Positions 7,707 to 16,570 of a DNA stretch of 60,030 nt are shown in pieces. Origin of the DNA: Elusimicrobiales bacterium (GTDB lineage: Bacteria; Elusimicrobiota; Elusimicrobia; Elusimicrobiales; UBA9959); the NCBI GenBank assembly GCA_026419335.1, contig JANZZP010000065.1, forward strand, positions 1 through 60,030, read 5' to 3'. Both the position numbers and the translations under genes were made by a program. The notes beneath the pieces were generated by a model, which was given only the letters and a program-made list of their open reading frames with translations, made no database searches and was not told the origin of the DNA. Within the stretch, counting starts at the first letter, position 1. Each line of letters opens with the position of its first letter.

Positions 7707-8899
7707 GTTTTTATTCTTCTTATATTTGACCAGATTGAAATAAAAATTCCAGATAGCATAGCTAAAATAGCACTAAAATAAAAAGGGGTTTGTGGAGTAA
7801 AATTATCCCATAATATTCCAGCAATTGAGCTAGAGAACAATAATGCAATTCCAGTAAAACCCTGATATATCCCAAATGCAGTAGCCCTATTAGATTGGTG
7901 AGTTAATTCTGATATTATTGCTTTTGCTATTCCTTCATTTAATGCTCCATATAAACTATATAGAGAAAAAATTAACCATATTTGATAAGATTCAGTTGCC
8001 ATGGAAAATCCAAAACATACAGCACTATAAACTAGAAAGCTTAAAGTAAATGTTCTCGTTTTACCTATTTTATCAGCTACAATCCCAAATGGAGTAGAAA
8101 GAAGAGTATATAAAATGTTATAAAAGAAATAGACCCATATTATTTGGAATGTTGAGAATCCAACTTCTTTAATTTTGATTATAAAAAATGCATCTGAAAA
8201 TTTTGCTAAATAAAAAAATACAGAGATTAATAAAAATATTTTAAAATCTGTAGTGAATTTATTTGAGTCATTTAAATTTTCTTTATCAACTATTTTATCA
8301 TTTAACACTGTTACATCAGATATATATTTAATTAGAATAATAACACCTATTAATGCTGGTATAAATGCTATTATAAATATTTCTCTATATGTTGTTGGTT
8401 TTTCTCCTAAAAACCATAAAAAGAAAAGTGTTATAAGTGGTCCTATGGCAGCTCCTAATGTATCCATTGCTCGATGAAATCCAAATGCTTTCCCTAAATA
8501 CTCTTTTTGAGTTGATGATGCTATCAAAGCATCTCTTGGGGAAGTCCTTATTCCTTTTCCAACCCTATCTATGAATCTTGCAAAAAGAATAAAGTACCAA
8601 GTAGTTGCAAATGCCATTAATGGTTTAGATAAAGCAGAAAGGCTGTATCCAGATACTATAAAAATTTTTCTTTTCTTTGTTTTATCACTGAAATATCCAC
8701 CAGCAATTTTTAAAATACTTGCGGTTGCTTCTGCTATACCTTCTATTATTCCAACTATACTCATAGGCGCATTTAGTATTGTAGTTAAAAATATTGGAAT
8801 TACTGGGTATAACATTTCACTTGATATGTCAGTTAACCCACTTACTATACCAAGAATTATTACATTTCTTGAAAGCCCTTCTTTTAACTTTATTCTCAT
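7703..8899 (-). CDS. Major facilitator superfamily transporter
   Basis: A 398-residue, twelve-helix MFS permease of the inner membrane. The conserved loop after TM2 reads GGYFSDKTKKRK, a variant of the MFS motif A G-x-x-x-D-R/K-x-G-R-R/K, and a second copy occurs in the C-terminal half as GIVADKIGKTR. The family resembles MFS proteins whose N-terminus reads SGLTDISSEMLYP and which have no firm substrate assignment. A GAGGAG ribosome site stands 5-6 nt before ATG. It is the first gene of a four-gene operon with cyuA, a hypothetical gene and GH57, so an amino-acid or drug-efflux role is possible. Confidence 0.88.
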   Translation of the reverse strand: MRIKLKEGLSRNVIILGIVSGLTDISSEMLYPVIPIFLTTILNAPMSIVGIIEGIAEATASILKIAGGYFSDKTKKRKIFIVSGYSLSALSKPLMAFATTWYFILFARFIDRVGKGIRTSPRDALIASSTQKEYLGKAFGFHRAMDTLGAAIGPLITLFFLWFLGEKPTTYREIFIIAFIPALIGVIILIKYISDVTVLNDKIVDKENLNDSNKFTTDFKIFLLISVFFYLAKFSDAFFIIKIKEVGFSTFQIIWVYFFYNILYTLLSTPFGIVADKIGKTRTFTLSFLVYSAVCFGFSMATESYQIWLIFSLYSLYGALNEGIAKAIISELTHQSNRATAFGIYQGFTGIALLFSSSIAGILWDNFTPQTPFYFSAILAMLSGIFISIWSNIRRIKT

Positions 8900-8970
8900 A
8901 CAATCTCCTCAAATAATATTGTATAAAAATAGTGTTATTTGAAGATAAATATTAACTTATTTATATTTTG

Positions 8971-8976
8971 TATCAT
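8971..8976 (+). promoter_or_regulatory. -10 box with leaderless spacing for the methyltransferase gene
   Basis: TTTTG followed by TATCAT ends 7 nt before the ATG at 8984, so transcription should begin at or next to the A of the start codon. The same TTTTGTATNAT context recurs before the genes at 31164 and 49850. No good -35 box is visible. Confidence 0.55.
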
Positions 8977-8983
8977 TATATTT

Positions 8984-9709
8984 ATGGATAATTTTGTATT
9001 AAATTATTTTGAGATTAACAAAGATAATTGGTGGTATATTTCAAGAAACGAACTTATATACAGTATTATAAAAATTTATTGTGAAATAGAAAATCCTAAA
9101 ATATTAGATGTTGGTTGTGGTTGTGGAGTTCTTATTGAGTATCTTAAAGTTAAAGGATATAATAATGTTTTTGGTATTGATGCAGAATTAAAATTTGTTG
9201 AATTAGCAATGAAAAAGGGTTTTGATGTCAAATTAATAAATATTGAGGATGGGATAAATGTAGGTATTAAATATGATGTAATTATTTTATCAGATGTGCT
9301 TGAACATATTAATAATGATATAGAAGTTATAAAAAGTATATTTTCAGCTTTGTCTGAAAATGGATTAGTTATTATTTTTGTACCGGCATTTATGTGTTTA
9401 TGGTCGTGGCATGATACAGTAAATAAGCATAGAAGGAGATATGTTTTAAGAGAAATTGAAAATAAGATTAAAAGCACGGGATTTAATGTTATATTTAGTT
9501 CGTATTGGAATTTAACACTTTTTATTCCAGCTCTTATTATAAGAAATTTAAAGAGATTGTTTAAAATGAAAACTCATGATTTTTATAAAATACCATATTT
9601 TATAAACAATTTAATAATACTATTTCTTAAATTAGAAAACTATTTAATAAAAAATAAAGTAAAAATACCTTTTGGAGTAAGCGTTTTTTGTATTGTTAAA
9701 AAAAAATAA
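8984..9709 (+). CDS. Class I SAM-dependent methyltransferase
   Basis: Rossmann-fold methyltransferase. Motif I is ILDVGCGCGVL, followed by the acidic FGIDAE that binds the ribose of SAM, and DVIILSDVLEHI as the post-II block typical of Methyltransf_11/23-type enzymes. After the core comes WSWHDTVNKHRRRY and a hydrophobic stretch (NLTLFIPALIIRNL), as seen in methyltransferases near polysaccharide genes. An upstream in-frame ATG at 8939 would add 15 hydrophobic residues, but the -10 box at 8971-8976 lies inside that extension, so I choose ATG 8984. The substrate is unknown; a lipid or sugar acceptor is plausible. Confidence 0.85.
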   Translation: MDNFVLNYFEINKDNWWYISRNELIYSIIKIYCEIENPKILDVGCGCGVLIEYLKVKGYNNVFGIDAELKFVELAMKKGFDVKLINIEDGINVGIKYDVIILSDVLEHINNDIEVIKSIFSALSENGLVIIFVPAFMCLWSWHDTVNKHRRRYVLREIENKIKSTGFNVIFSSYWNLTLFIPALIIRNLKRLFKMKTHDFYKIPYFINNLIILFLKLENYLIKNKVKIPFGVSVFCIVKKK

Positions 9710-9737
9710 CTTTTTTTGATTTTGTTTTAAACTAAAG

Positions 9738-9743
9738 TATTAT
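9738..9743 (+). promoter_or_regulatory. -10 box with leaderless spacing for rnd
   Basis: TATTAT ends 6 nt before the ATG at 9750. It lies inside the palindrome ATTATATAAT (9739-9748) that is also found in divergent promoters elsewhere in the window. No Shine-Dalgarno sequence is present. Confidence 0.5.
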
Positions 9744-9749
9744 ATAATT

Positions 9750-10832
9750 ATGAAAATAAATTTTATTTATAAAACTAATAATATCTTTTCATTAATTGAG
9801 AAAATAGATAAAGCTTCTTATGTCTCAATAGATACTGAATCTAATGGGTTATATTGTTACGAAGAGAATATTTGTTTATTACAAATTGAATTTGGCGGTG
9901 AAGTTTATATTATAGATCCTTTCACTGTTGATATAAAACTTTTAGTGAAAATTTTTGAAAATCCTAATATTGAAAAAATATTTCATTCTGCTAATTCTGA
10001 TATATTATTACTTAAAAAATCTTTTAGTTGTAATTTTATCAATATTTTTGATATTATGATTGCTTCTAAATATATTTTTAAAAAAGGTTTTTCTTTAAAA
10101 GATTTAGTTGAAAGGTATTTCGGCATACAAATGACTAAAAAATATCAGAAAATAAACTGGGCTAAACGTCCTCTTTCAAATGATGCTATAAGATATGCTG
10201 CTTATGATGTATTTTATCTAAAAAAGATAAGGGATATTTTTTATTGCGAATTGATAAATAAAGGGGTTTATAATCAGTTTCGTAAATATTGTGAGAAATT
10301 AAATAGTATTTCTCTTAAGAAGAAAGAATTTATACCACAAAAATATGTTTCTCTTGGATTGAAATATGGGTTCAATGAAGATCAAATTTTACTTTTAATA
10401 GAAATTGCTAAAAAAAGAGAAGAAATTGCTCGTCAAAAAAATCTTCCACTATTTCGTATTTTAAAAAATTCTGATATGATTTCAATTATTATAAATAAAA
10501 ACAATAATTTGTTGATTCCAGATTGGGTTAATGATGTTTTTCAGAATTTTTTTAAAAATAAAACCAATAAAACTTTATATTCTATATCTCAGATTTATGA
10601 TCAGTCTTATAATCTTAGATTAAAAGTACTTAAAAAGTGGCGTAGTATTATTAGTGAAGATGAAAAAATAGCTCCTGAATTGATTTTGTCTAAGAATGAA
10701 ATAAAGAGAATTGCTTTATTTAATTTAATTACAAATGATATTTTAAAAGAATGTGGGATTGATGAAGAGAGAATAGAAAAATATGGTATTGAATTGATAG
10801 AATATTACAATAAAGAAACAAAGTCTATTTAA
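9750..10832 (+). CDS. rnd: Ribonuclease D (DEDD exonuclease with HRDC domain)
   Basis: The 360-residue protein has the RNase D layout, a 3'-5' exonuclease that trims tRNA and other structured RNA 3' ends. The DEDDy catalytic residues are visible: IDTESNG (Exo I, Asp and Glu near residue 30), FHSANSDILLL (Exo II, Asp), and YAAYDVFYL (Exo III, Tyr and Asp). A helical HRDC-like region covers about residues 205-300 (LEIAKKREEIARQKNLP is a typical HRDC segment). Length is close to E. coli RNase D. The gene is monocistronic and its 3' end overlaps the convergent ygiQ gene by 8 bp. Confidence 0.92.
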   Translation: MKINFIYKTNNIFSLIEKIDKASYVSIDTESNGLYCYEENICLLQIEFGGEVYIIDPFTVDIKLLVKIFENPNIEKIFHSANSDILLLKKSFSCNFINIFDIMIASKYIFKKGFSLKDLVERYFGIQMTKKYQKINWAKRPLSNDAIRYAAYDVFYLKKIRDIFYCELINKGVYNQFRKYCEKLNSISLKKKEFIPQKYVSLGLKYGFNEDQILLLIEIAKKREEIARQKNLPLFRILKNSDMISIIINKNNNLLIPDWVNDVFQNFFKNKTNKTLYSISQIYDQSYNLRLKVLKKWRSIISEDEKIAPELILSKNEIKRIALFNLITNDILKECGIDEERIEKYGIELIEYYNKETKSI

Positions 10833-12603
10833 TAAATTTAAAAAACTTTAAGAGGTTTATTCTTCCTGTTGTTTTTAATGCTTTAAATATTAACGGAAAA
10901 TTTTCTTTTTTAAAATATTGGATAAGAGCTCTATGTATTTTCCTCTCTAATGAATTTTTAGGAATATATAATTTTTCACCAGTTTCTGGATCTGATTCTG
11001 TAAAATACATTGAGGTAGCATATTCTCCTGGAGCAGGTAAAAAATCGTTTATTTGAAGTGCTTTTATATTATGAGTTTTTAAAAAAATAGCCATATCAAT
11101 TGCATCATTTAAAGTAGTTCCTGGGAATGCAGAGATGAAATATGGAATTATAAACTGTTTTTTATTTGCTTGTGTAGAATATTCTTTAAATAGTTTAGTA
11201 AACTTTATGAAGGTTTCTATTGGTGGCTTTTTCATAAGCTTAAGAATATAGGTATGAGTATGTTCAGGAGCAACTTTAAGATAACCACTTGTATGTTTTG
11301 TTGAAACTAATTCAATATATTTTGGGCAATTTATTGCTAAATCCATCCTTATACCGCTTGATATAAATAAGTTTTTTACTTTTTCATTATTATATACTGT
11401 GTTAATTAATTCAATAAGAGGAGTATGGTCAATATTTAAGTTTTTACATATAGAAGGGTATATACATGAAATTTTTTTACATTTTTTACATAATTCGAAA
11501 TTTCTACCTTTCATCATATACATGTTAGCTGTAGGACCACCTAAATCTGTTATAGTTATTTTTGAATTATTTGCTCTTTTTGATATCTCTTTTAATATTG
11601 ATTTTATTGACCTTGATTGTATAAATTTCCCTTGGTGATAATATAGTGAACAAAAACTACATCCTCCGAAACAACCTCTATGTATCACAAAAGAATTTTT
11701 AATAGTTTCAAAAGCTGGAATTTTTTCCTTATAATATGGATGTGGTAGGTATGTATAAGGTAGTTCATATATTGAATCTAGTTCTTCTTGAGTTAAAGGA
11801 AACTGAGGAGAGTTTACTACAACTGCTCTAGTATCCGCTTTTTGTAATATAATTTTTGAACAATATGGATTTAAGTTGTTATAGATTATTTTTGTCATTT
11901 CTGAAAATAATGTTTTATTTTTTTCTATTTCTTCATATGATGGAAGTTCTATAAAATCTTTTGTGTTTTTAATAAAGCTTTCAATCTCTTTTCCTTTAAG
12001 AATATAAGCAGTACCTCTGATGTCTTTAATATTTTTTATATTTTTTTCATTATCTAATTTAGTTAAAACATCTTTTAATGTTTTTTCTCCCATACCATAT
12101 ATTAATAAATCTGCTTTTGAATCAAGTAGTATTGGCTTTCTTAGTTTATCTTGCCACCAGTCATAATGAACAAATCTTCTCATAGTTGCTTCAATTCCTC
12201 CTATAATGACAAAAACATCTGGATAAACTGCTTTTACCATATTGCTATATACAATAGTTGCTCTATCAGGCCTTAGATTAGGTTTCCCACCCGGGCTATA
12301 TTCATCTTCTTTTCTTGGTTTTCTATTGTGGGTATATTTGTTTATCATAGAATCCATATTTCCACCAGATATAGCAAAGCATAATCTTGGTTTACCAAAT
12401 TTTTTAAATTCATTTAAATCTTTCCAGTTTGGTTGAGAAAGTATTGCTACTCTAAAACCTAAAGATTCTATTACCCTTCCAATTATTGCCATGGCAAATG
12501 ATGGATGATCTATATATGCATCTGGAGTAATTAGAACTACATCAACATAATCCCAATTCCTTTCTTTAACCTCTTGTGGTGAGATAGGAAGAAAGTTCTC
12601 CAT
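10825..12603 (-). CDS. ygiQ: YgiQ family radical SAM protein
   Basis: The 592-residue protein matches the UPF0313/YgiQ family. An N-terminal B12-binding-like region (VVLITPDAYIDHPSFAMAIIGR) precedes the radical SAM core. The CxxxCxxC cluster motif is CFGGCSFC near residues 305-312, preceded by FVIHRG. A second cysteine set (CKKCKKISCIYPSIC) lies around residue 380 and is typical of this family. The reaction of YgiQ is not established. The first genes on both sides diverge or converge, so it is transcribed alone, from a -10 box 8 nt before ATG without a ribosome site. Confidence 0.93.
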   Translation of the reverse strand: MENFLPISPQEVKERNWDYVDVVLITPDAYIDHPSFAMAIIGRVIESLGFRVAILSQPNWKDLNEFKKFGKPRLCFAISGGNMDSMINKYTHNRKPRKEDEYSPGGKPNLRPDRATIVYSNMVKAVYPDVFVIIGGIEATMRRFVHYDWWQDKLRKPILLDSKADLLIYGMGEKTLKDVLTKLDNEKNIKNIKDIRGTAYILKGKEIESFIKNTKDFIELPSYEEIEKNKTLFSEMTKIIYNNLNPYCSKIILQKADTRAVVVNSPQFPLTQEELDSIYELPYTYLPHPYYKEKIPAFETIKNSFVIHRGCFGGCSFCSLYYHQGKFIQSRSIKSILKEISKRANNSKITITDLGGPTANMYMMKGRNFELCKKCKKISCIYPSICKNLNIDHTPLIELINTVYNNEKVKNLFISSGIRMDLAINCPKYIELVSTKHTSGYLKVAPEHTHTYILKLMKKPPIETFIKFTKLFKEYSTQANKKQFIIPYFISAFPGTTLNDAIDMAIFLKTHNIKALQINDFLPAPGEYATSMYFTESDPETGEKLYIPKNSLERKIHRALIQYFKKENFPLIFKALKTTGRINLLKFFKFIK

Positions 12604-12611
12604 ATATTAAT

Positions 12612-12617
12612 ATTATA
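12612..12617 (-). promoter_or_regulatory. -10 box with near-leaderless spacing for ygiQ
   Basis: On the minus strand TATAAT (12617 to 12612) is followed by 8 nt and then the ATG of ygiQ at 12603, predicting a leader of 0-2 nt. The ygiQ-12657 intergenic region is only 53 bp. Confidence 0.5.
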
Positions 12618-12656
12618 GTTATAAAATATTATAAAATTAATTTCAGAGTTATATTT

Positions 12657-14030
12657 ATGCTCATTAATGACCAAACAAGATTTTATATTTTTTTTAAAGA
12701 AAATATTTTTCTTTCTGTATTTTTTATTATACTTCCTGCAGTTATATTAATTTCTCTTATATATAAATTTGGCGTTAATATTTGTTGGGGAGATGAGTGG
12801 AGTTTTGTTCCGTTTCTAAAAAAATATTATACAGGAGAAATTTTATTGTCTGATTTTTTTGTTTTTCATAATGAACATCAAATACCAATTCCTAAACTTA
12901 TTTTGTTATTTTCTGCAATAATTACAAATTTTAATTCTAAATATCAAATGTTTATGAGTTATTTTTTTTTGGTTTGTAACTTCTTTGTTTTATTAAGATA
13001 TGTAAAAATTGAATTTAATGATAATTTTAAATATTCTTATTTTGTACTTCCATCTTTTCTTATATTTAACATGAGACAATATGAAAATCTTCTTAATGGA
13101 TGGCAGTTCCAAATTCCATTAAGTATGTTTTTGATTTTACTATCTTTTTATTTTTTAAATAAAATTAATGGTTTTGATAAGTATTTTTTTTATTCTTTGC
13201 TCTTTGCTATTTTATCTTTTTTTTCTTTTGCTTCTGGAATATTAGTTTTACCTTTGATTGCTTTTGTTTTATTTTTTAAGTTTTCTAGTAATAGAAAATT
13301 ATTATTTTTTATAATTGTAATTGTGTTAATTTCTCTGTTTTCAATTTATATTTCATATTATGAAAAACCAATACATCATCCTAATTTTTTACCTTTTTAT
13401 CCTTTAAAATGGATTTTATATTTTGTTACATTAATTGGAAGTCCTTTAACTACTGAAAAATATACTGCTTTTTTAATTGGTATTTTTATTCTACCAATTT
13501 ATTTAATAATAATTAGATCAATTTTTATAAGTATGAAAAAGAATGATTATGGTGATGTTTTTTTGTTCTTAATCATTTGTTTTGTTTTACTTTCATCATT
13601 TTTGATTTCTATAGGGAGGTATAAATATGGTTGGCAACAAGCTATTGCATCTAGATATGTTACAATTTCATTATTTGGACCTTTAGCAGTATATATTTAT
13701 ATAATTAAAAGTTTAATAATAAAACAAAATTATTCAAAAAGAAATTTTTTTATTTTAAATATAGTTATCTTTTTACTTTTTTTTGAGATAATTACTTCAT
13801 TTGCTAATTATTTTAAATTTTATACTGAAAAAGAAAAAAGAGAAAATTTTAAAAAAATTATCGAATTTAAAAATGAATCGATAATATCTATTAATGAAAT
13901 TCTTTATTTAAAAGAAATAGATTTAGGGCTTTATAATAAGACATACTATCTGATAACTAAATCATATCAACAACAAGAAGAATATATTTCTTTTTTAAAA
14001 AAATATCGTCTTAACTTATTTTACAATTAG
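12657..14030 (+). CDS. Multi-pass membrane protein of the polysaccharide locus, GT-C-like
   Basis: A 457-residue integral membrane protein with about ten to eleven hydrophobic helices. Between the first and second helices is a polar loop with NICWGDEWSFVPFLKKYYTG and HNEHQIPIPKLI; acidic residues in the first loop are the usual catalytic place in GT-C glycosyltransferases. A later loop reads GRYKYGWQQAIASRYVT, and the C-terminal 70 residues are soluble. It resembles uncharacterised bacterial membrane proteins found with O-antigen genes. I infer a lipid-linked sugar transferase, but a polymerase-like role is possible. No ribosome site is visible. Its end overlaps the next, convergent gene by 4 bp. 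Confidence 0.65.
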   Translation: MLINDQTRFYIFFKENIFLSVFFIILPAVILISLIYKFGVNICWGDEWSFVPFLKKYYTGEILLSDFFVFHNEHQIPIPKLILLFSAIITNFNSKYQMFMSYFFLVCNFFVLLRYVKIEFNDNFKYSYFVLPSFLIFNMRQYENLLNGWQFQIPLSMFLILLSFYFLNKINGFDKYFFYSLLFAILSFFSFASGILVLPLIAFVLFFKFSSNRKLLFFIIVIVLISLFSIYISYYEKPIHHPNFLPFYPLKWILYFVTLIGSPLTTEKYTAFLIGIFILPIYLIIIRSIFISMKKNDYGDVFLFLIICFVLLSSFLISIGRYKYGWQQAIASRYVTISLFGPLAVYIYIIKSLIIKQNYSKRNFFILNIVIFLLFFEIITSFANYFKFYTEKEKRENFKKIIEFKNESIISINEILYLKEIDLGLYNKTYYLITKSYQQQEEYISFLKKYRLNLFYN

Positions 14031-14887
14031 TTTGTATAAATTCCTTTCTTTCCTTTTATGAAATCTATAAATCCTTTAAGCATCATTATAAATTTATTTA
14101 TTTTATCTCCTTCATAAAATAATATTTTCAGTATATCCGTTAGAATTGTTCTAAATTCGTATAAAGAATAATATGGCGATTTGAATATATATTTTTTTAT
14201 CATATATAGACTATTTCTTGTCATATAATATCTACGCAATGGGGGGTGATTAGTAATTCTGATTATTTTTCCTAAAAAACTAACAAGTTTGCTTTGACCT
14301 AATTTATGATTTAATATAACTGAGTTAATTTTTTTTATTTCAAACCCAGCAAACTTTATTCTCAATGCATAATCAAAATCTATTCTGTCTAAAAAGAGTT
14401 CTTCATCGAAACTTCCTACAATAGGATAGATTTTAAGATTTAAAAGAGATCCAGATGTTATAGGAAGTTCAGTTTTTGTAGTTTTTATTATATTATTTGT
14501 AGAATTGTTAAAATTATAATCTTCTTCATATATAACATGTGGATATAAAATAGCAAGTTTAGAATTATTTTCTTTCAAAATTATTTCTTTCATTTTCTTA
14601 AATGAATTATTTTCAAAATAACTGTCTTGATCCATCATTAGCATCCAATCAAATCCTTCATTTATAGCTTTATTTGCCACGAGATTTAAAGCATATCCTA
14701 TTCCTCTGTTTTTATCTGTTTTGAAAACTTTTATATTTGTGTTTTGTGTTAAAAAGCATAAATCGGTTTTAATTTCTGAGTTGTCAACTATGCAGAGAAG
14801 GTTAATATCATCTATGAATGAGTGTATGTTTTTTATTAGTGTCTCAATATTTGGATTATAAATTGTTAAACAAGAAATAATTTTCAT
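14027..14887 (-). CDS. Family 2 glycosyltransferase, rhamnosyltransferase-like
   Basis: A 286-residue cytoplasmic or membrane-associated GT-A glycosyltransferase. The N-terminus (CLTIYNPNIETLIKNI) and VDNS mark the nucleotide-binding start of GT2. The MLMMDQDSYFE segment near residue 85 contains the metal-binding acidic motif in the MDQDS form common in rhamnosyltransferases of O-antigen loci. LFLDRIDFDYALRIKFAGF is the usual acceptor-side block. It is transcribed divergently from the gene at 14911 across only 23 bp. The sugar donor cannot be read from sequence. Confidence 0.87.
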   Translation of the reverse strand: MKIISCLTIYNPNIETLIKNIHSFIDDINLLCIVDNSEIKTDLCFLTQNTNIKVFKTDKNRGIGYALNLVANKAINEGFDWMLMMDQDSYFENNSFKKMKEIILKENNSKLAILYPHVIYEEDYNFNNSTNNIIKTTKTELPITSGSLLNLKIYPIVGSFDEELFLDRIDFDYALRIKFAGFEIKKINSVILNHKLGQSKLVSFLGKIIRITNHPPLRRYYMTRNSLYMIKKYIFKSPYYSLYEFRTILTDILKILFYEGDKINKFIMMLKGFIDFIKGKKGIYTN

Positions 14888-14893
14888 ATATAT

Positions 14894-14903
14894 ATTATAT
14901 AAT
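14894..14903. promoter_or_regulatory. Palindromic core with two overlapping divergent -10 boxes
   Basis: ATTATATAAT is a perfect 10-bp palindrome. On the plus strand it gives TATAAT at 14898-14903, 7 nt before ATG 14911. On the minus strand it gives TATAAT at 14899-14894, 6 nt before ATG 14887. The two boxes share two base pairs, so both polymerases cannot open here at once, and both transcripts should be leaderless. Confidence 0.65.
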
Positions 14904-14910
14904 TACTATG

Positions 14911-15882
14911 ATGAGTATTAGAATAAGTATAATGATTCCAGTATTTAATCAGAAGTTTTATTTATCTGATACGATATTTTCTGCTATAAATATTTACATT
15001 GATAATATTGATATTGTTATTCTTGATGACTTTTCTACGGATGGAAGTTATGAAATTGCAAAAGAGTTTGAAAAAAAAGATAAAAGAATAAAGGTTTTTA
15101 GAAATGATAAAAATTATGGTCGTAGTTATACATATAGGAAACTCTTATATGAACTTGCAACTGGAGAGTGGGTTTTGATGCTTGATGGAGATGATTATTT
15201 AGTTAAAAGTAATTTCTTTAAAAAAGCTACTGATATGATATTAAAAATTGATAATTTAGTTGCTGTTATAGGTGGTTATATAAAAGATTATGGTTATGTT
15301 AAAAAGATTAAGATACCTAAAAGTGTTTATTTTTCAAATGGCATGGATGTTACTTTGTCTTATCCTGATATAGTTTATGGACATGGTTGTGTTTTATATA
15401 ACAGGAAGAAAGCTTTATCTTTAGATTTTTATAGAACTGGAATTATAAGTGATGATCTTGAATCTCATTTAAGGCTTTTTACTGAAGGGGGGATTGTTTT
15501 TGTAGATGAAGTTGTTTACGCTTGGAGAATTCATGATGAAAATGAAACAGTTAAAAAGAATTATGATGAATATCTAAAAAATATAAATATTATGATAAAT
15601 AATGTTTATAATCATTTGTTATCAAAGGAAAAAGATAGAATATTGACTTTTGAGTTATGGAGAGAAAAGACATTTGTAAAGCTTTATAGAATTGCAATTC
15701 TTTTTTATGGAAGTAAAGAAAAAATATATTTGAAAAAAATTTTAAAGGATATTAAAGTTTTTTTTAATTTTAGATGTTTTTTAGATTCAGGTTTATTTAT
15801 TATATTAGTTTTATATATTTTATTACCTTTAAAAATTTTTAGATTGATTGTGAAATTATTTATAAGATTAAAATTATTTTAG
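14911..15882 (+). CDS. Family 2 glycosyltransferase
   Basis: GT2 enzyme of about 323 residues. It begins SIRISIMIPVFNQKFYLSDTI, followed by IVILDDFSTDGSYEIA (the first acidic pair that binds the nucleotide) and WVLMLDGDDYL, whose DGD is the metal-binding DXD motif. The catalytic-base region is ISDDLESHLRLFTEGG. The C-terminus has one hydrophobic helix (about residues 285-305), so it is probably membrane attached. Two tandem ATG codons exist at 14908 and 14911; the second has the better spacing to the TATAAT box. The 3' end overlaps the convergent gene at 15874 by 9 bp. Confidence 0.87.
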   Translation: MSIRISIMIPVFNQKFYLSDTIFSAINIYIDNIDIVILDDFSTDGSYEIAKEFEKKDKRIKVFRNDKNYGRSYTYRKLLYELATGEWVLMLDGDDYLVKSNFFKKATDMILKIDNLVAVIGGYIKDYGYVKKIKIPKSVYFSNGMDVTLSYPDIVYGHGCVLYNRKKALSLDFYRTGIISDDLESHLRLFTEGGIVFVDEVVYAWRIHDENETVKKNYDEYLKNINIMINNVYNHLLSKEKDRILTFELWREKTFVKLYRIAILFYGSKEKIYLKKILKDIKVFFNFRCFLDSGLFIILVLYILLPLKIFRLIVKLFIRLKLF

Positions 15883-16569
15883 CTTTATTAAAGGATAAAA
15901 ATACCACTTTAAATAATAAGGAAGCCATTTAAGAAGTTTAAAATTAGATTTTCCAAATTTTCTGTCTTTCCATATAGTTGGTATTTCTGTTATTTTTCTA
16001 CCATTTAGATATGCTTTAATAGTTATTTCCATACCTATTTCAAAACCTCCCACACTTTCTATTTTTATTTCATCTATAACCTTCTTTGAATACATCTTAA
16101 AACTATTTGTTATATCATGGGTTGGTATTTTTGTTAAAATGTGAAATGATAAACCTGCCATTTTTGAAAGGAGTTTTTTAAACCAAGGGCCACCAATTTG
16201 TTTGCCGCCTTTCATATATCTAGAACCACATACTATATCATATCCATTTTTTATTAATTTATACATTTCATCTACTTTTGTTAAATCATCTGATAAATCT
16301 GCCATAATTACCAAAATAATATCGTAATTTGCTTTTTTAAATCCTGTTTTTATTGCATTTAATACGCCTTTACCGTATATATTTTTGATTGGTATTATTT
16401 TAAAATTATAAAGAGGTATTAAAGAAGGTAGAATCTCTAATGTAGTATCATTATCAGTATCATATATGATTAAAAGTTCCTTTTCAGTTTTTATTTTATA
16501 ATTAATTTCCTCTAAGAGATTTGTTATATTTTCTTTTTCGTTATAAACTGGACATACAATAGTTAGCAT
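15874..16569 (-). CDS. Family 2 glycosyltransferase, polyprenyl-phosphate (DPM1-like) type
   Basis: A 231-residue GT2 protein resembling dolichyl/polyprenyl-phosphate sugar synthases. It starts LTIVCPVYNEKENITNLLEE and contains YGKGVLNAIKTGFKKANYDI, then ILVIMADLSDDLTKV, with the acidic catalytic cluster, and CGSRYMKGG, a marker of the DPM1-type branch. It lacks the C-terminal membrane domain of larger members. Such enzymes charge undecaprenyl phosphate with a hexose that GT-C membrane enzymes then use, and two such GT-C candidates are found in this locus (19429-22168). It follows the dehydrogenase gene by 1 nt, so they share an mRNA. Confidence 0.85.
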   Translation of the reverse strand: MLTIVCPVYNEKENITNLLEEINYKIKTEKELLIIYDTDNDTTLEILPSLIPLYNFKIIPIKNIYGKGVLNAIKTGFKKANYDIILVIMADLSDDLTKVDEMYKLIKNGYDIVCGSRYMKGGKQIGGPWFKKLLSKMAGLSFHILTKIPTHDITNSFKMYSKKVIDEIKIESVGGFEIGMEITIKAYLNGRKITEIPTIWKDRKFGKSNFKLLKWLPYYLKWYFYPLIKLK

Positions 16570-16570
16570 C

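Noticed and set aside
9698..9717. Intrinsic terminator after the methyltransferase gene (A-run and T-run)
   Set aside because: Only A:T pairs with no GC stem; a chance outcome in such AT-rich DNA.
12650..12655. TATATT as leaderless -10 box of the gene at 12657
   Set aside because: It ends 1 nt before the ATG, too close for a start site at the ATG; TATAAA at 12630-12635 fits a short leader better, and neither is strong.
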